Positions 7,286-15,342 of a DNA stretch of 18,127 nt are shown piece by piece. Source of the stretch: an uncultured Collinsella sp. (lineage in GTDB: Bacteria > Actinomycetota > Coriobacteriia > Coriobacteriales > Coriobacteriaceae); NCBI GenBank assembly GCA_902478705.1, contig CABSMB010000006.1, positions 1 through 18,127 of the forward strand. The letters run 5' to 3'. The position numbers and the translations under genes are program-made. Below the pieces are notes generated by a model, which saw nothing but the letters and a program-made list of their open reading frames with translations, was not told the DNA's origin and made no database searches. Each line of letters begins with the position of its first letter. The first letter of the stretch is position 1.

Positions 7286-7288
7286 GGG

Positions 7289-8344
7289 CTACTCCATGTA
7301 GTAGAAATCATCGGCCGGGAGCTTGCCGCCCACGGCACTCGCGTCCGCATCGGCCAGCACCTGTAAGTACCCACCGAGCGCCGCCTTCATATCCTTCCCC
7401 GTCTGGCACACGAGCATGCACCCGGGAATCGCCTTTTCGGCAATCGTGGCGTTATCCACGATGCCCGCATCGACCACGGCCTGCGCCCAGTCCGCCGGCG
7501 CCGCATTGACGGCCTTCACGCTCGCCGCATGGCAGCGCAAGAACTCCGCCACGGCCTCGGGATGTTCCTCGGCAAACGCGCGGCGCACCACGGTCACGCC
7601 CGTCAGCAGGCGCGATCCAGTGTCACCCGCCAGCTCATCCCACACATCGGTCAGACTTACCGGCGCCGACAGCTTGCCTTCGCTCTTTGCGATGGCGGCG
7701 GTCTTGAACGGCTCGGGCAGCCCGCCCACGGCGGACGGGTCGGCAAGCAGGGCCGACAGTACCTCGGTGGGCTCGCTCTTAAACTCGAGCGTCACCTGGC
7801 CGGTCAGGCCCGCGCGCTCCAACAGGTAATTCATGACGTACTCCGGCGTGGTGCCCTTGCCCGTCATATAGACGGTACGGCCCGCCAGATCGCCAAACGA
7901 GGCCACACTCGCGTCGCCCGTCACAACGTTCAGCACGCCCAGCGTGTTGATGTCGATGACCTGCACCGCGCCCTCGGTCTTGTTGTAGAGCACGCTCGCC
8001 ACGTTGGCGGGCACCAGGGCAATGTCGATATCGCCCTGAATGACCTTGGGCACAATCTCGTCGGCGGCAGTGTTGATCGCAAAGTCGAACTCATTGTCCG
8101 TCTCGCCATCGGCCGCCCGGTCCATAAACTGCACCAGACCAATCGAGGTCGGCCCCTTGAGCGAGGCGACGTGCACCTCGACCGGCTCGGCAGCAGCACC
8201 GGCGCCGTCCGTGGCAGCCGAGCCCGCGGCGGACCCGGCACCGGCAGCCCCGCCGCCACAGCCCGCGAGCGCAAGCGACAGCGCGCCCGCGGCGAGCGCC
8301 GAGGCAAACCCCCGGCGCGACATCTCAACATTAAACGCGCACAT
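7289..8344 (-). CDS. ABC transporter substrate-binding lipoprotein (NMT1/SsuA-like)
   Basis: This is a 351-aa extracytoplasmic solute-binding protein. The N-terminus has a twin-arginine-like motif SRRGFASAL (residues 9-17), a hydrophobic stretch and the lipobox LAGC, with C29 as the lipidated residue. A Gly/Ala-rich linker follows, typical of a membrane-anchored Gram-positive binding protein. The body, with ASLKGPTSIGLVQFM, GDIDIALVPANVASVLY and LAGRTVYMTGKGTTPEYVMNYLL, resembles NMT1/SsuA/TauA-type proteins; the ligand cannot be read from sequence. The ATG at 8344, 2 bases after the hydrogenase stop, is chosen with GAGGGGG 10 bases upstream. A GTG at 8353 and an ATG at 8323 (MSRRGF) are alternatives. 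It lies between the hydrogenase and its permease-ATPase in one operon. Confidence 0.82.
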   Translation of the reverse strand: MCAFNVEMSRRGFASALAAGALSLALAGCGGGAAGAGSAAGSAATDGAGAAAEPVEVHVASLKGPTSIGLVQFMDRAADGETDNEFDFAINTAADEIVPKVIQGDIDIALVPANVASVLYNKTEGAVQVIDINTLGVLNVVTGDASVASFGDLAGRTVYMTGKGTTPEYVMNYLLERAGLTGQVTLEFKSEPTEVLSALLADPSAVGGLPEPFKTAAIAKSEGKLSAPVSLTDVWDELAGDTGSRLLTGVTVVRRAFAEEHPEAVAEFLRCHAASVKAVNAAPADWAQAVVDAGIVDNATIAEKAIPGCMLVCQTGKDMKAALGGYLQVLADADASAVGGKLPADDFYYME

Positions 8345-8346
8345 CG

Positions 8347-10158
8347 CTAGCACGCCCCCTCGTTAGGCATCGCCCATGCGTGATGGTCGGTATGCAGCAA
8401 CTCCTCGGCCAGCGGCGAGAGCGGCTCACCCAAGAACTCGCGGTAGCACGCCTGGACATCGGGATTCTCGTGCGAGAAGCGAATGTCCGCAGCGGCATCC
8501 AGGCCCCAGAGCACCTGGCCACGCTCGGCTGCCAGCTCGCAGCCGTCGTGGATGGGCTGACCGCCGCCACCGACGCAGCCGCCCGGGCATGCCATAACCT
8601 CGACGAAGTCATAGCTCACGCGGCCGTCGCGAATCGCGTCGAGCAGACGGGCAACATTGCCCAGCCCGTGTGCCACGGCGACGCGCACCTTGGTGCCATC
8701 GATATCGGCCACGGCTTCCTTCCAGCCGTCCAGGCCGCGCACATCGGTGAAGAAGTCGGCGTCGGGATTCTTGCCCGTCACCAGGTAATAGGCCGAGCGC
8801 ACGGCGGCCTCCATCACGCCGCCCGTGGCGCCAAAGATCACACCCGCGCCCGTGCCAAAGCCCAGCGGCGTATCGAGCGGCTCCTCAACCAGCGTATCCA
8901 CGCTCACGTGGTTCGCGCGGATCATGCGCACCATCTCGCGCACCGTCAGCGCAACGTCCACGTCGGGCGCACCGCTCTCGCCCACCATGCTGGGCAGCGC
9001 GCACTCGGCCTTCTTGGCCGTGCACGGCATCACGGACACCACAAACAGACGCTCGGGCTCCACGCCCAGCACCTTGGCGTAATATGTCTTGGCGATAGCG
9101 CCGAACATCTGCTGCGGCGACTTGGACGTGGACAGGCTGTCGACAAACTCCGGATAGCGTGCCTTCACAAAGCGCACCCAGCCCGGGCAGCAGCTCGTGA
9201 ACATGGGCCAGCCGTGGCTGTCGCCCTCGCCTTTGGCGGTCTTACCCAGGCGCTCGAGCAGCTCGGAACCCTCCTCCATAATGGTGAGATCGGCCGAGAA
9301 GTCGGTGTCGAACACGTACTCAAAGCCCACGCGGCGCAGCGCGCAAGCCAGGCGCTCGACGGTAGCCTCCTCGCGCGGAATGCCGAGCTCCTCGCCCCAG
9401 GCGCTACGCACGGCCGGCGCAATCTGCACCAGCACGATCTTGTCGGGATCGGCGAGAGCATCGAACACGGTCTCAGTATCGTCACGCTCGCGCAGGGCGC
9501 CCGTCGGGCAATGCGTAATGCACTGACCGCACGCGACGCAATCGGTCTTGCCGATCGGCGCACGCCCGCAGGTGCCCACGGCGGTATGCGTGGCGCGGTT
9601 GGTCAGGTCCCAAATTCCTAAGCCCTGCACGCTCTCGCACACCTTGATGCAGCGCATACATTTGATGCACTTGTCGTTATCGCGGATGATGGGGAAATCG
9701 AAGTCCCAGCCCTCGCGCGCCAGGTGCTGCTCGTACGGCAGATAGAAGATGCCCAGGTCGTTGGCGATGGTCTGCAGGTTGCAGTTACCGCTGCGCACGC
9801 AGCTCGTACAGCGCGAATCGTGCTGGGACAGTAGCAGCTGCACGTTGGTGCGACGCGCCTCGCGGGCCTTGGGGCTGTTGGTGTGAACCACCATGCCGTC
9901 GAGCACGTAGTTGTTGCAGGCGGCAACCAGCTGGTCGCAGCCCTCAACCTCGACCACGCACACGCGGCAACCGCCGATCTCGTTTAGATCGCGCAGGTAG
10001 CACAGGGTGGGAATCTGGATGTCGACGGACTTGGCCGCATCCAGGATCGTGGTGTGCTCGGGCACCACGACCTCGCAATTATCGATCGTGAGCTTAACCA
10101 TGTTGAGTGCTCCGCTTTCGGTGTTGTCGCTGACAGTGGGGTTGTTGAGCTCTACCAT
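8347..10158 (-). CDS. hydA: [FeFe] hydrogenase, group A, modular catalytic subunit
   Basis: This 603-aa cytosolic enzyme interconverts protons and H2. Domains in order: plant-type [2Fe-2S] (C53, C64, C67, C81); a His-ligated [4Fe-4S] (H113, C117, C120, C126); a 2x[4Fe-4S] ferredoxin domain (C164/167/170/174 and C207/210/213/217); the H-cluster domain with TSCCPGW (321-327), MPCTAKKAE (377-385) and MACPGGCVGGGGQP (522-535); and a small-subunit region to the end. All H-cluster ligands are present. The ATG at 10158 overlaps the previous stop by 7 bases and has GGAGG 8 bases upstream. A second ATG at 10101 with its own GGAG would give the more usual N-terminus, 584 aa. The partner flavoprotein is encoded just upstream. 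The maturases HydE, HydF and HydG are not in this window. Confidence 0.93.
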   Translation of the reverse strand: MVELNNPTVSDNTESGALNMVKLTIDNCEVVVPEHTTILDAAKSVDIQIPTLCYLRDLNEIGGCRVCVVEVEGCDQLVAACNNYVLDGMVVHTNSPKAREARRTNVQLLLSQHDSRCTSCVRSGNCNLQTIANDLGIFYLPYEQHLAREGWDFDFPIIRDNDKCIKCMRCIKVCESVQGLGIWDLTNRATHTAVGTCGRAPIGKTDCVACGQCITHCPTGALRERDDTETVFDALADPDKIVLVQIAPAVRSAWGEELGIPREEATVERLACALRRVGFEYVFDTDFSADLTIMEEGSELLERLGKTAKGEGDSHGWPMFTSCCPGWVRFVKARYPEFVDSLSTSKSPQQMFGAIAKTYYAKVLGVEPERLFVVSVMPCTAKKAECALPSMVGESGAPDVDVALTVREMVRMIRANHVSVDTLVEEPLDTPLGFGTGAGVIFGATGGVMEAAVRSAYYLVTGKNPDADFFTDVRGLDGWKEAVADIDGTKVRVAVAHGLGNVARLLDAIRDGRVSYDFVEVMACPGGCVGGGGQPIHDGCELAAERGQVLWGLDAAADIRFSHENPDVQACYREFLGEPLSPLAEELLHTDHHAWAMPNEGAC

Positions 10159-11984
10159 TCCAGGTTCCTCCCTCCGCGGAACGCGCCAAAGCCAAAGTGG
10201 TCGCAACGCAGGCAGCGGCTTGCCTCCTGGCGTGCCTCCTGCTCGGTAAGGCCCTGCTCGACCAGATTCCAATCGTGGATGCGCTCGCCGGCCTCGCGCT
10301 CGCCCAGCTCGCAGCGGCCGCACTCGTGCTTGCCCTTAAACTGCACGGTCGGCAGCTCAACGTCGAGCTTGATCTTGTGGTCAAAGCCCAAGTAGCGGTC
10401 GATATTTGCCGAAGCAACTCGACCGGCGTTGATGGCACGGATGACCGTGGCGGGGCCGGTCTGGCAGTCGCCGCCGCTAAAGAGGCCATCGAAGTTGGGC
10501 ACGGCGCCGTCCGAATCGGTGACGACGCGACCCCACTTGCAGGCGATACCCATGTCCTCAAACGGCTTGGAATCGATGTCCTGGCCAATGGCCACAAACA
10601 CGCGCTCGCAGGGAATGACGCGCTCGGGCGTGGCGGCGGCACGCGGGGCCGGACGCCCACGACGGGGCTCGCCGATAATCTGCGGCTGCACGCGCAGGCC
10701 GCTCACGCGACCTTCCTCGCCCGTCTCAATAGCGAGCGGTGCGGTGAGCTCCAGTACCTCGCAGCCCTCGGCCTGGGCGCCGGCAATCTCGGCATCCTGG
10801 GCCGTCATGTCGCAGATGCGACGGCGGTAGACGATGCTCACCTTTTCGGCACCGCAGCGCACGGCAGAGCGCGCCACGTCCATGGCCACGTTGCCGCCGC
10901 CGATGACGCACACGCGCTGGCCGCTCAGGTCGGGCAGCTCGTCGTCGCCGATGGCGCGCAACATCTTGACGGCCGACTCCACGCCGGGCGCCTCTTCGCC
11001 CGGAAGGCCGAGCTTCTTGTCGCTGTGGGCACCGATGGCCAGGTAGACAGCATCGAACTCGTCGCGCAGGCGGGCAAGCTCCTCGCCGTTGACGGAGTGG
11101 TCGAGCTCCACGTCGATACCGGCGCTCAAGATCCAGTCGATCTCGGCCTGCAGGCGCTCGCGCGGCAGACGGTAGCTGGGAATGCCGTAGCGCAGCATGC
11201 CGCCCAGGTGGTGGCGCTGCTCAAAGATGGTCACTTTGTGGCCCATCACGGCCAGGTAGTAGGCGCAGGAAAGGCCGGCCGGGCCGCCGCCGATCACGGC
11301 GATGCGCTTGCCGGTGTTGTCGGCCACGGTGGGCTTGTAGTCGTTGAGGTCACTATGCTCAACGGCAAAGCGCTTAAGGGCGAGAATGTTCATGGGGTCA
11401 TCGACCATGCCGCGGCGACAGTGCATCTCGCAGGGATGCTCGCACACCAGGCCGCAGACGAGCGGCAGCGGGTTGTTCTTGCGGATGACCTTGACGGCGT
11501 CGGCGTAGCGGCCGGCCTCGACCAGCGAGATGTAACCGGGAATGTCGACGTGCGCCGGGCAGCCCGAGACGCACGGGACGCGGGCCTCGCGGTCAAAGCC
11601 GCAGGAGTGCTCGCGGATGTGATGCTCAAAGTCGTCACGGAAGCCGCGGATGGCCGTGAGTGCCATGGCGCCGGCCTCGTAGCCGATGGCGCAGTCGCTC
11701 GAAAGGTAGATGGTGCGGGCGGTGCGCTGAATCAGATTGAGTGTGGACTCGTCGGCGCGGCCCTCGAGCACATCGGCGAGCAGGTCGCTCAGCGCGCTCA
11801 GGCCCACGCGGCAGGGTGTACACTTGCCGCAGCTCTGCGTCGAGCACAGGTTGACGAGTGCCGCCGTAAACTCAACGGGACACGGAGCGAGCGAACTCAC
11901 CGCCAGACGGCGTCCGAGCGCATCGTGCAGGTCGTCCATGACGGCCTGAGCGTGGCTGCGTTCCATTACGTGCAGTCGAGCCAT
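10152..11984 (-). CDS. NuoF-type 4Fe-4S / GltD-like NAD(P)H oxidoreductase, hydrogenase partner
   Basis: This is a 610-aa fusion flavoprotein. Residues 30-125 match the C-terminal [4Fe-4S] domain of NuoF/HydB (SCGKCTPCR, C52/55/58, and C98 in SDCAIG) but lack the FMN/NADH Rossmann part. Residues 130-600 are a glutamate-synthase small-subunit-like module: Cys-rich segment (C138, C142, C177, C181, C185, C189), FAD site IGGGPAGLS (231-239), second dinucleotide site IGGGNVAMD (361-369), and a GGDCQTGPATVIRAI FAD motif at 504-518. A C-terminal cluster C555/C558 and C591/C594 may hold another metal site. It probably passes electrons between NAD(P)H and the hydrogenase encoded next, overlapping it by 7 bases. 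The ATG at 11984 follows AGGGG at 5 bases. It is the first gene of the operon. Whether NADH or NADPH is used, and whether bifurcation occurs, is not readable here. Confidence 0.87.
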   Translation of the reverse strand: MARLHVMERSHAQAVMDDLHDALGRRLAVSSLAPCPVEFTAALVNLCSTQSCGKCTPCRVGLSALSDLLADVLEGRADESTLNLIQRTARTIYLSSDCAIGYEAGAMALTAIRGFRDDFEHHIREHSCGFDREARVPCVSGCPAHVDIPGYISLVEAGRYADAVKVIRKNNPLPLVCGLVCEHPCEMHCRRGMVDDPMNILALKRFAVEHSDLNDYKPTVADNTGKRIAVIGGGPAGLSCAYYLAVMGHKVTIFEQRHHLGGMLRYGIPSYRLPRERLQAEIDWILSAGIDVELDHSVNGEELARLRDEFDAVYLAIGAHSDKKLGLPGEEAPGVESAVKMLRAIGDDELPDLSGQRVCVIGGGNVAMDVARSAVRCGAEKVSIVYRRRICDMTAQDAEIAGAQAEGCEVLELTAPLAIETGEEGRVSGLRVQPQIIGEPRRGRPAPRAAATPERVIPCERVFVAIGQDIDSKPFEDMGIACKWGRVVTDSDGAVPNFDGLFSGGDCQTGPATVIRAINAGRVASANIDRYLGFDHKIKLDVELPTVQFKGKHECGRCELGEREAGERIHDWNLVEQGLTEQEARQEASRCLRCDHFGFGAFRGGRNLEW

Positions 11985-12048
11985 AAGATCCCCTCTCAGT
12001 GGCAGCCCGGAGGCGAGGCCGGGCGAAGTTGCTACACGCACAACACTG

Positions 12049-12128
12049 ACCTAAAAATGTGTTAGGTATCAACACAGTTCGGCAGGCGGTATGAAATGCG
12101 ACCATTAACGGTGGTAAAGACCTTTACC
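12049..12128. promoter_or_regulatory. Overlapping palindromes upstream of the hydrogenase operon
   Basis: Three inverted repeats lie in the AT-rich gap 11985-12170. They are ACCTAA/TTAGGT (12049-12054, 12062-12067), TGTGTT/AACACA (12058-12063, 12071-12076; overlaps the first), and GGTAAAG/CTTTACC with a 2-base spacer (12113-12128). They look like regulator sites; no clear -35/-10 pair stands out. The TGTGTT...AACACA pair is loosely reminiscent of a Rex (redox-sensing) site but differs from its consensus. A small GC hairpin (12005-12010 with 12019-12024) lies in the likely leader. Confidence 0.4.
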
Positions 12129-12169
12129 GCAGATTAACGCCATATTTGATAAAACGCGTTACCAAACGG

Positions 12170-12208
12170 CAATGCCCCGCCCGCGTACAACACGCGGACG
12201 GGGCATTG
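12170..12208 (-). terminator. Terminator-like hairpin after the PTS/GH4 operon
   Basis: A 17-bp stem with one mismatch (12170-12186 with 12192-12208) has a 5-base loop and a strongly GC-rich core (GCCCCG/GGGGC). It lies about 32 bases past the GH4 stop codon and before the hydrogenase operon's regulatory region, where a transcript end is expected. The T-tract after it on the minus strand is poor (GCCGTTTGG), so it may be less efficient or act differently. Confidence 0.65.
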
Positions 12209-12240
12209 TTCAAGTTATGTGGCCAGCGGCACGGTCACCC

Positions 12241-13623
12241 TTACTTAAGCTCGGGCCAGTAACCCTTGTTGGCCTCGATCATGTCGTCGAGAACCTCCTT
12301 GGCGACCTTCATCGAAGGCACGGTCTTGTTGAGCGTAAAGGCCTTGAGCGCCTTCTCGTAAGAACCCTCGATCGTAGCCTCGACCACGAGCTTCTCGGAG
12401 TTCAGCTGCTGCATCATGAGGCCCTGCTGGAACAGAGGAATGTTGTCGCGGCTGATGACCTCGGGGCCATTCTTGCCAATGTAGGCAGGCAGCTCGACCA
12501 TAGCGTCGTAGGGCATGTTGGGGATGGCGCCCTTGTTCTCGCAAATGACCAGGAAGCGCTGCTTGGTGTCGTTCTTCAGAGCGATAGCCAGATCGGCAAT
12601 CCAGTCGCCGTGGCTGCCCGCATAGAACGTGCTCTCGTCGATCTCGCCCGTCTTCTCGTAGTGGTCGATGCCGTCGAAGAGGTTCTTCTCACGCGTCTCC
12701 TCAACCTCGTTAGCACGGGTGCGCTCGGGGTTGGAATGCTCGACAAACTCCTTCTGCTGCAGGTAGTAGTTCAGATACGTGTTGGGCAGGTACTCCGGGA
12801 AACACTCCATGATCTCGTACTCGCCCTTCCAGACGTAGTACCAGCTGCCCTTGGTGTGGCGGTTCTGCTCGGGGTGCTCGTCAGTAGCCTCCTCGGGCTT
12901 CTTTGCCATGAGCGAGCCCATGCCCTTGAGGTAGGAGTCGGGCAGCAGAATCTCATGCTCCTTGATGTACTCGCGCAGCTGCGGGAGCACCTCCTCGCCC
13001 TTGTGGCGAATCGAGGTGAACCAACCAAAGTGGTTGAGGCCAAAGTAATCGTACTCGACATCCTTCTTGTCGATATCGAGTGCGGCGCAAACCACGTCGA
13101 TGATCGCGATCGGCATGTCGCAGATGTTGATGATGCGAGCGTTGGGACGCAGCACGCGGCAGCCCTCGGACACGATGGCAGCAGGGTTGGAGTAGTTGAG
13201 AATCCAGTAGTCCTTCTTGGCGTACTTCTCAACGTCATCGATCAGCTCGACCATGGGGAAGATGGTGCGCATGCCGTAGGCAAGGCCGCCGCAGCCGCAG
13301 GTCTCCTGACCCACGCAACCGTGGCGCAGCGGAATCTTCTCGTCCTGCTCGCGCATGGCATAGCCGCCCACGCGCATCTGGGCGAACACGAAGCTCGCGT
13401 CGGTGAAGGCGGTCGCCTTGTCGGTGGTCACCGTGAGCTTGATGTCCAGGCCGAGGTCCTCGTGCAAAATCCAGTCCACGAGCACACCGATCTTGCGCTG
13501 GCGCTCCTCGTTGATGTCGTACAGACGAATCTCGTCAACGTCGAGCTCGTCCTTGCGCAGGGCAATGGACTTGACGATGCCGGGGGTAAAGGTGGATCCG
13601 CCACCACACAGAGTAATGATCAT
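12241..13623 (-). CDS. glvA: 6-phospho-alpha-glucosidase, glycoside hydrolase family 4
   Basis: This 460-aa cytosolic enzyme hydrolyses 6-phospho-alpha-glucosides such as maltose 6-phosphate. GH4 enzymes use NAD+ and a divalent metal by an oxidation-elimination mechanism. Visible features are the NAD-binding CGGGSTFTPG (6-15), RVGGYAMR (84-91), VGQETCG (104-110), NYSNPAAI (143-150), CDMP (168-171) and GLNHFGW (195-201, H198). CDMP is the motif associated with the alpha-glucosidase branch of GH4; the beta branch has CN[VI]P. Similarity to Bacillus GlvA/MalA, from memory, extends to EANKxxWPEL at the end; the length is close to the usual 440-460. The ATG at 13623 has AAGGAG within the end of the upstream gene, whose stop is 3 bases away. 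It is the last gene of the PTS operon. Confidence 0.9.
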   Translation of the reverse strand: MIITLCGGGSTFTPGIVKSIALRKDELDVDEIRLYDINEERQRKIGVLVDWILHEDLGLDIKLTVTTDKATAFTDASFVFAQMRVGGYAMREQDEKIPLRHGCVGQETCGCGGLAYGMRTIFPMVELIDDVEKYAKKDYWILNYSNPAAIVSEGCRVLRPNARIINICDMPIAIIDVVCAALDIDKKDVEYDYFGLNHFGWFTSIRHKGEEVLPQLREYIKEHEILLPDSYLKGMGSLMAKKPEEATDEHPEQNRHTKGSWYYVWKGEYEIMECFPEYLPNTYLNYYLQQKEFVEHSNPERTRANEVEETREKNLFDGIDHYEKTGEIDESTFYAGSHGDWIADLAIALKNDTKQRFLVICENKGAIPNMPYDAMVELPAYIGKNGPEVISRDNIPLFQQGLMMQQLNSEKLVVEATIEGSYEKALKAFTLNKTVPSMKVAKEVLDDMIEANKGYWPELK

Positions 13624-13626
13624 TGT

Positions 13627-15243
13627 TTACTGCTCCTTCTCAATTGCGTTCTCGACTTTGTCGCGCATCTCGGCGACCTTCATGCCAAAGATGATCTGGA
13701 TATTATTGCCGTTGCGGTTGATGCCGCTGTTGGGCACGTGGTTGATGAGGTCCTCATTGATGAGGTCCGGGTTCTTAACGTTCACGCGAAGACGCGTAAA
13801 GCAGTTCTCGAGCTCCTCGATGTTGTCCTTGCCGCCAAGACCTGCGACCAGGTCGGCAATACCTGCATCGACGCCCTCTGCGGGAGCTGCGGCAACAGCG
13901 CCCTGCTTCACCGCGACAGACGCGGCGGCCTCGCCCTCGGCAACGGACTCGGCGAGCTCGGACTCCTCCTCGCGACCAGGCGTGTGGAGGTTGAGCTTCT
14001 TAATAAGGAAGGTGAAGAGGAAGAAGTACAGAGCGGCGTTGACGACTCCGAGCACCAGCATGACCGGCCAGTTGGTCTTATCGACACCGAGGACCAGGTT
14101 GGAAACCACGATGTTGATGATGCCGCCTGCAGTCGAAGCGGGCACGGAGAGAACCTTGAGCAGAACCAGGAAGATGCCGGAAAGAACCGAGTGAACGACA
14201 AAGAGCACGGGAGCGGCAAAGACAAAGAGGAAGTCCATGGGCTCGGTCACGCAGGAGAGCACGGCGGTGATGATCAGCGGGATGATAACGGCCTTGGTCT
14301 TATCCTTGTTCCCCTTGTAAGCGGTGACGATAAAGGCGAGACCGATACCGATGTAGGGCCACAGGTTGTTGAAGGTGTAGCTGTTGAAATACGTGCTATC
14401 GGAGAAGGGCTGGCCCGTCATTGCCATCTCGGCGACACGGATGGGGTAGGCGCCGGCGATAACCTGATCGCCCAGCGTCAGGGTGCCACCCACATCGGAG
14501 AACTGGAACGGGGTGTAGATGAGGTGGTGCAGACCGGTGGGAACGAGCAGCTTGTTGAGCATGCCGTAGATAAACAGACCGATGTTGCCCGACTCCTTAA
14601 TGATGCCGGCAACGGAGGAGATGGCACCCTGAACCGGAGGCCAAACGATGCAGAAGCCAGCGCCCATGATCCAGGAAATGATGATCATGATCAGGAACGG
14701 GAAGCGAACGCCCGAGAACATCGAAAGGGCAATGGGGAACTGCTTGTTCGAATACTTGTTGAACACGGCACCGGTGATGCAGCCCAGGATGATGCCGCCA
14801 AACACGCCGGTATCGAGTACCTGGATGCCCATAACGGTGCTCTGGCCGGTTCCGGTAAGACCGAGCATGCCGTTCGCTTCGGCAAGAGAGCCGGTGGCGT
14901 TGAGCACGATGTTGTTAGCCTGCAGGAACAGGAAGAACGACATCAGGGCAATCAGCGAAGCATGGCCCTTGTTCTTCTTTGCCATGGCGCCGGCAATGCC
15001 CACGCAGAACAGAATCGAGAGGTTGTTGATGATAAACATCAGCGACTGGTAGACAACGGCGCCCACAAGCTGGAACGGACCGGAGCCCAGTACGGGGACC
15101 AAAGCGCAGATGGTCTTGTTGGTCAGAATGATGCCCACGATGAGCAGAATGCCGGCAACCGAGAGATACATCATCGGCTGGACGATTGACTTCGCGAACA
15201 CCTCCAACGGCGCTTTGAAATTGAACTTCTTTTTTGCGGTCAT
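13627..15243 (-). CDS. glvC: PTS alpha-glucoside transporter subunit EIIBC
   Basis: This 538-aa inner-membrane sugar permease phosphorylates its substrate during uptake. The EIIC domain (about 10-405) has many hydrophobic segments and the family blocks LVPTGLHHLIYTPF and TEPMDFLFVFAAPVLF. An Ala/Glu-rich linker (about 410-455, opening with NLHTPGREEE) leads to the EIIB domain, with the phosphorylated cysteine C481 in ENCFTRLR and the end block NNIQIIFGMKVAEMRDKVE. The linker and these blocks match E. coli GlvC/MalX from memory, so an alpha-glucoside (maltose-like) is the likely substrate, supported by the adjacent GH4 enzyme. The ATG at 15243 follows GGGGAG at 7 bases. EIIA is a separate protein encoded first in the operon. 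The 99-bp gap before it, after licT, contains a small 6-bp hairpin (15329-15345) overlapping the licT stop, without a T-tail. Confidence 0.88.
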   Translation of the reverse strand: MTAKKKFNFKAPLEVFAKSIVQPMMYLSVAGILLIVGIILTNKTICALVPVLGSGPFQLVGAVVYQSLMFIINNLSILFCVGIAGAMAKKNKGHASLIALMSFFLFLQANNIVLNATGSLAEANGMLGLTGTGQSTVMGIQVLDTGVFGGIILGCITGAVFNKYSNKQFPIALSMFSGVRFPFLIMIIISWIMGAGFCIVWPPVQGAISSVAGIIKESGNIGLFIYGMLNKLLVPTGLHHLIYTPFQFSDVGGTLTLGDQVIAGAYPIRVAEMAMTGQPFSDSTYFNSYTFNNLWPYIGIGLAFIVTAYKGNKDKTKAVIIPLIITAVLSCVTEPMDFLFVFAAPVLFVVHSVLSGIFLVLLKVLSVPASTAGGIINIVVSNLVLGVDKTNWPVMLVLGVVNAALYFFLFTFLIKKLNLHTPGREEESELAESVAEGEAAASVAVKQGAVAAAPAEGVDAGIADLVAGLGGKDNIEELENCFTRLRVNVKNPDLINEDLINHVPNSGINRNGNNIQIIFGMKVAEMRDKVENAIEKEQ

Positions 15244-15342
15244 AGCGGTACTCCCCTTCCTTTTCCGCAAATTAAGACAGATGTGCCCTGGACAAGACCG
15301 TGAGCCTTGCCTTATATCAATCGATGTATAGGCACGTTATGC

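Noticed and set aside
10197..12065. A plus-strand open frame of about 620 codons opposite the GltD-like gene
   Set aside because: Antisense shadow of a conserved flavoprotein; Ala/His/Asp-rich, with no motif.
12058..12076. A Rex redox-repressor site upstream of the hydrogenase operon
   Set aside because: TGTGTT-7-AACACA is symmetric but differs from the Rex consensus (TTGTGAA...TTCACAA) in arm sequence and spacing, so I list it only as an unassigned palindrome.
12172..15189. A very long plus-strand open frame (about 1000 codons) opposite the PTS and GH4 genes
   Set aside because: It lies antisense to two well-recognised genes. Its His/Asn/Gly/Val-rich composition is what the complementary strand of GC-rich coding DNA gives, and no domain or ribosome site is visible.
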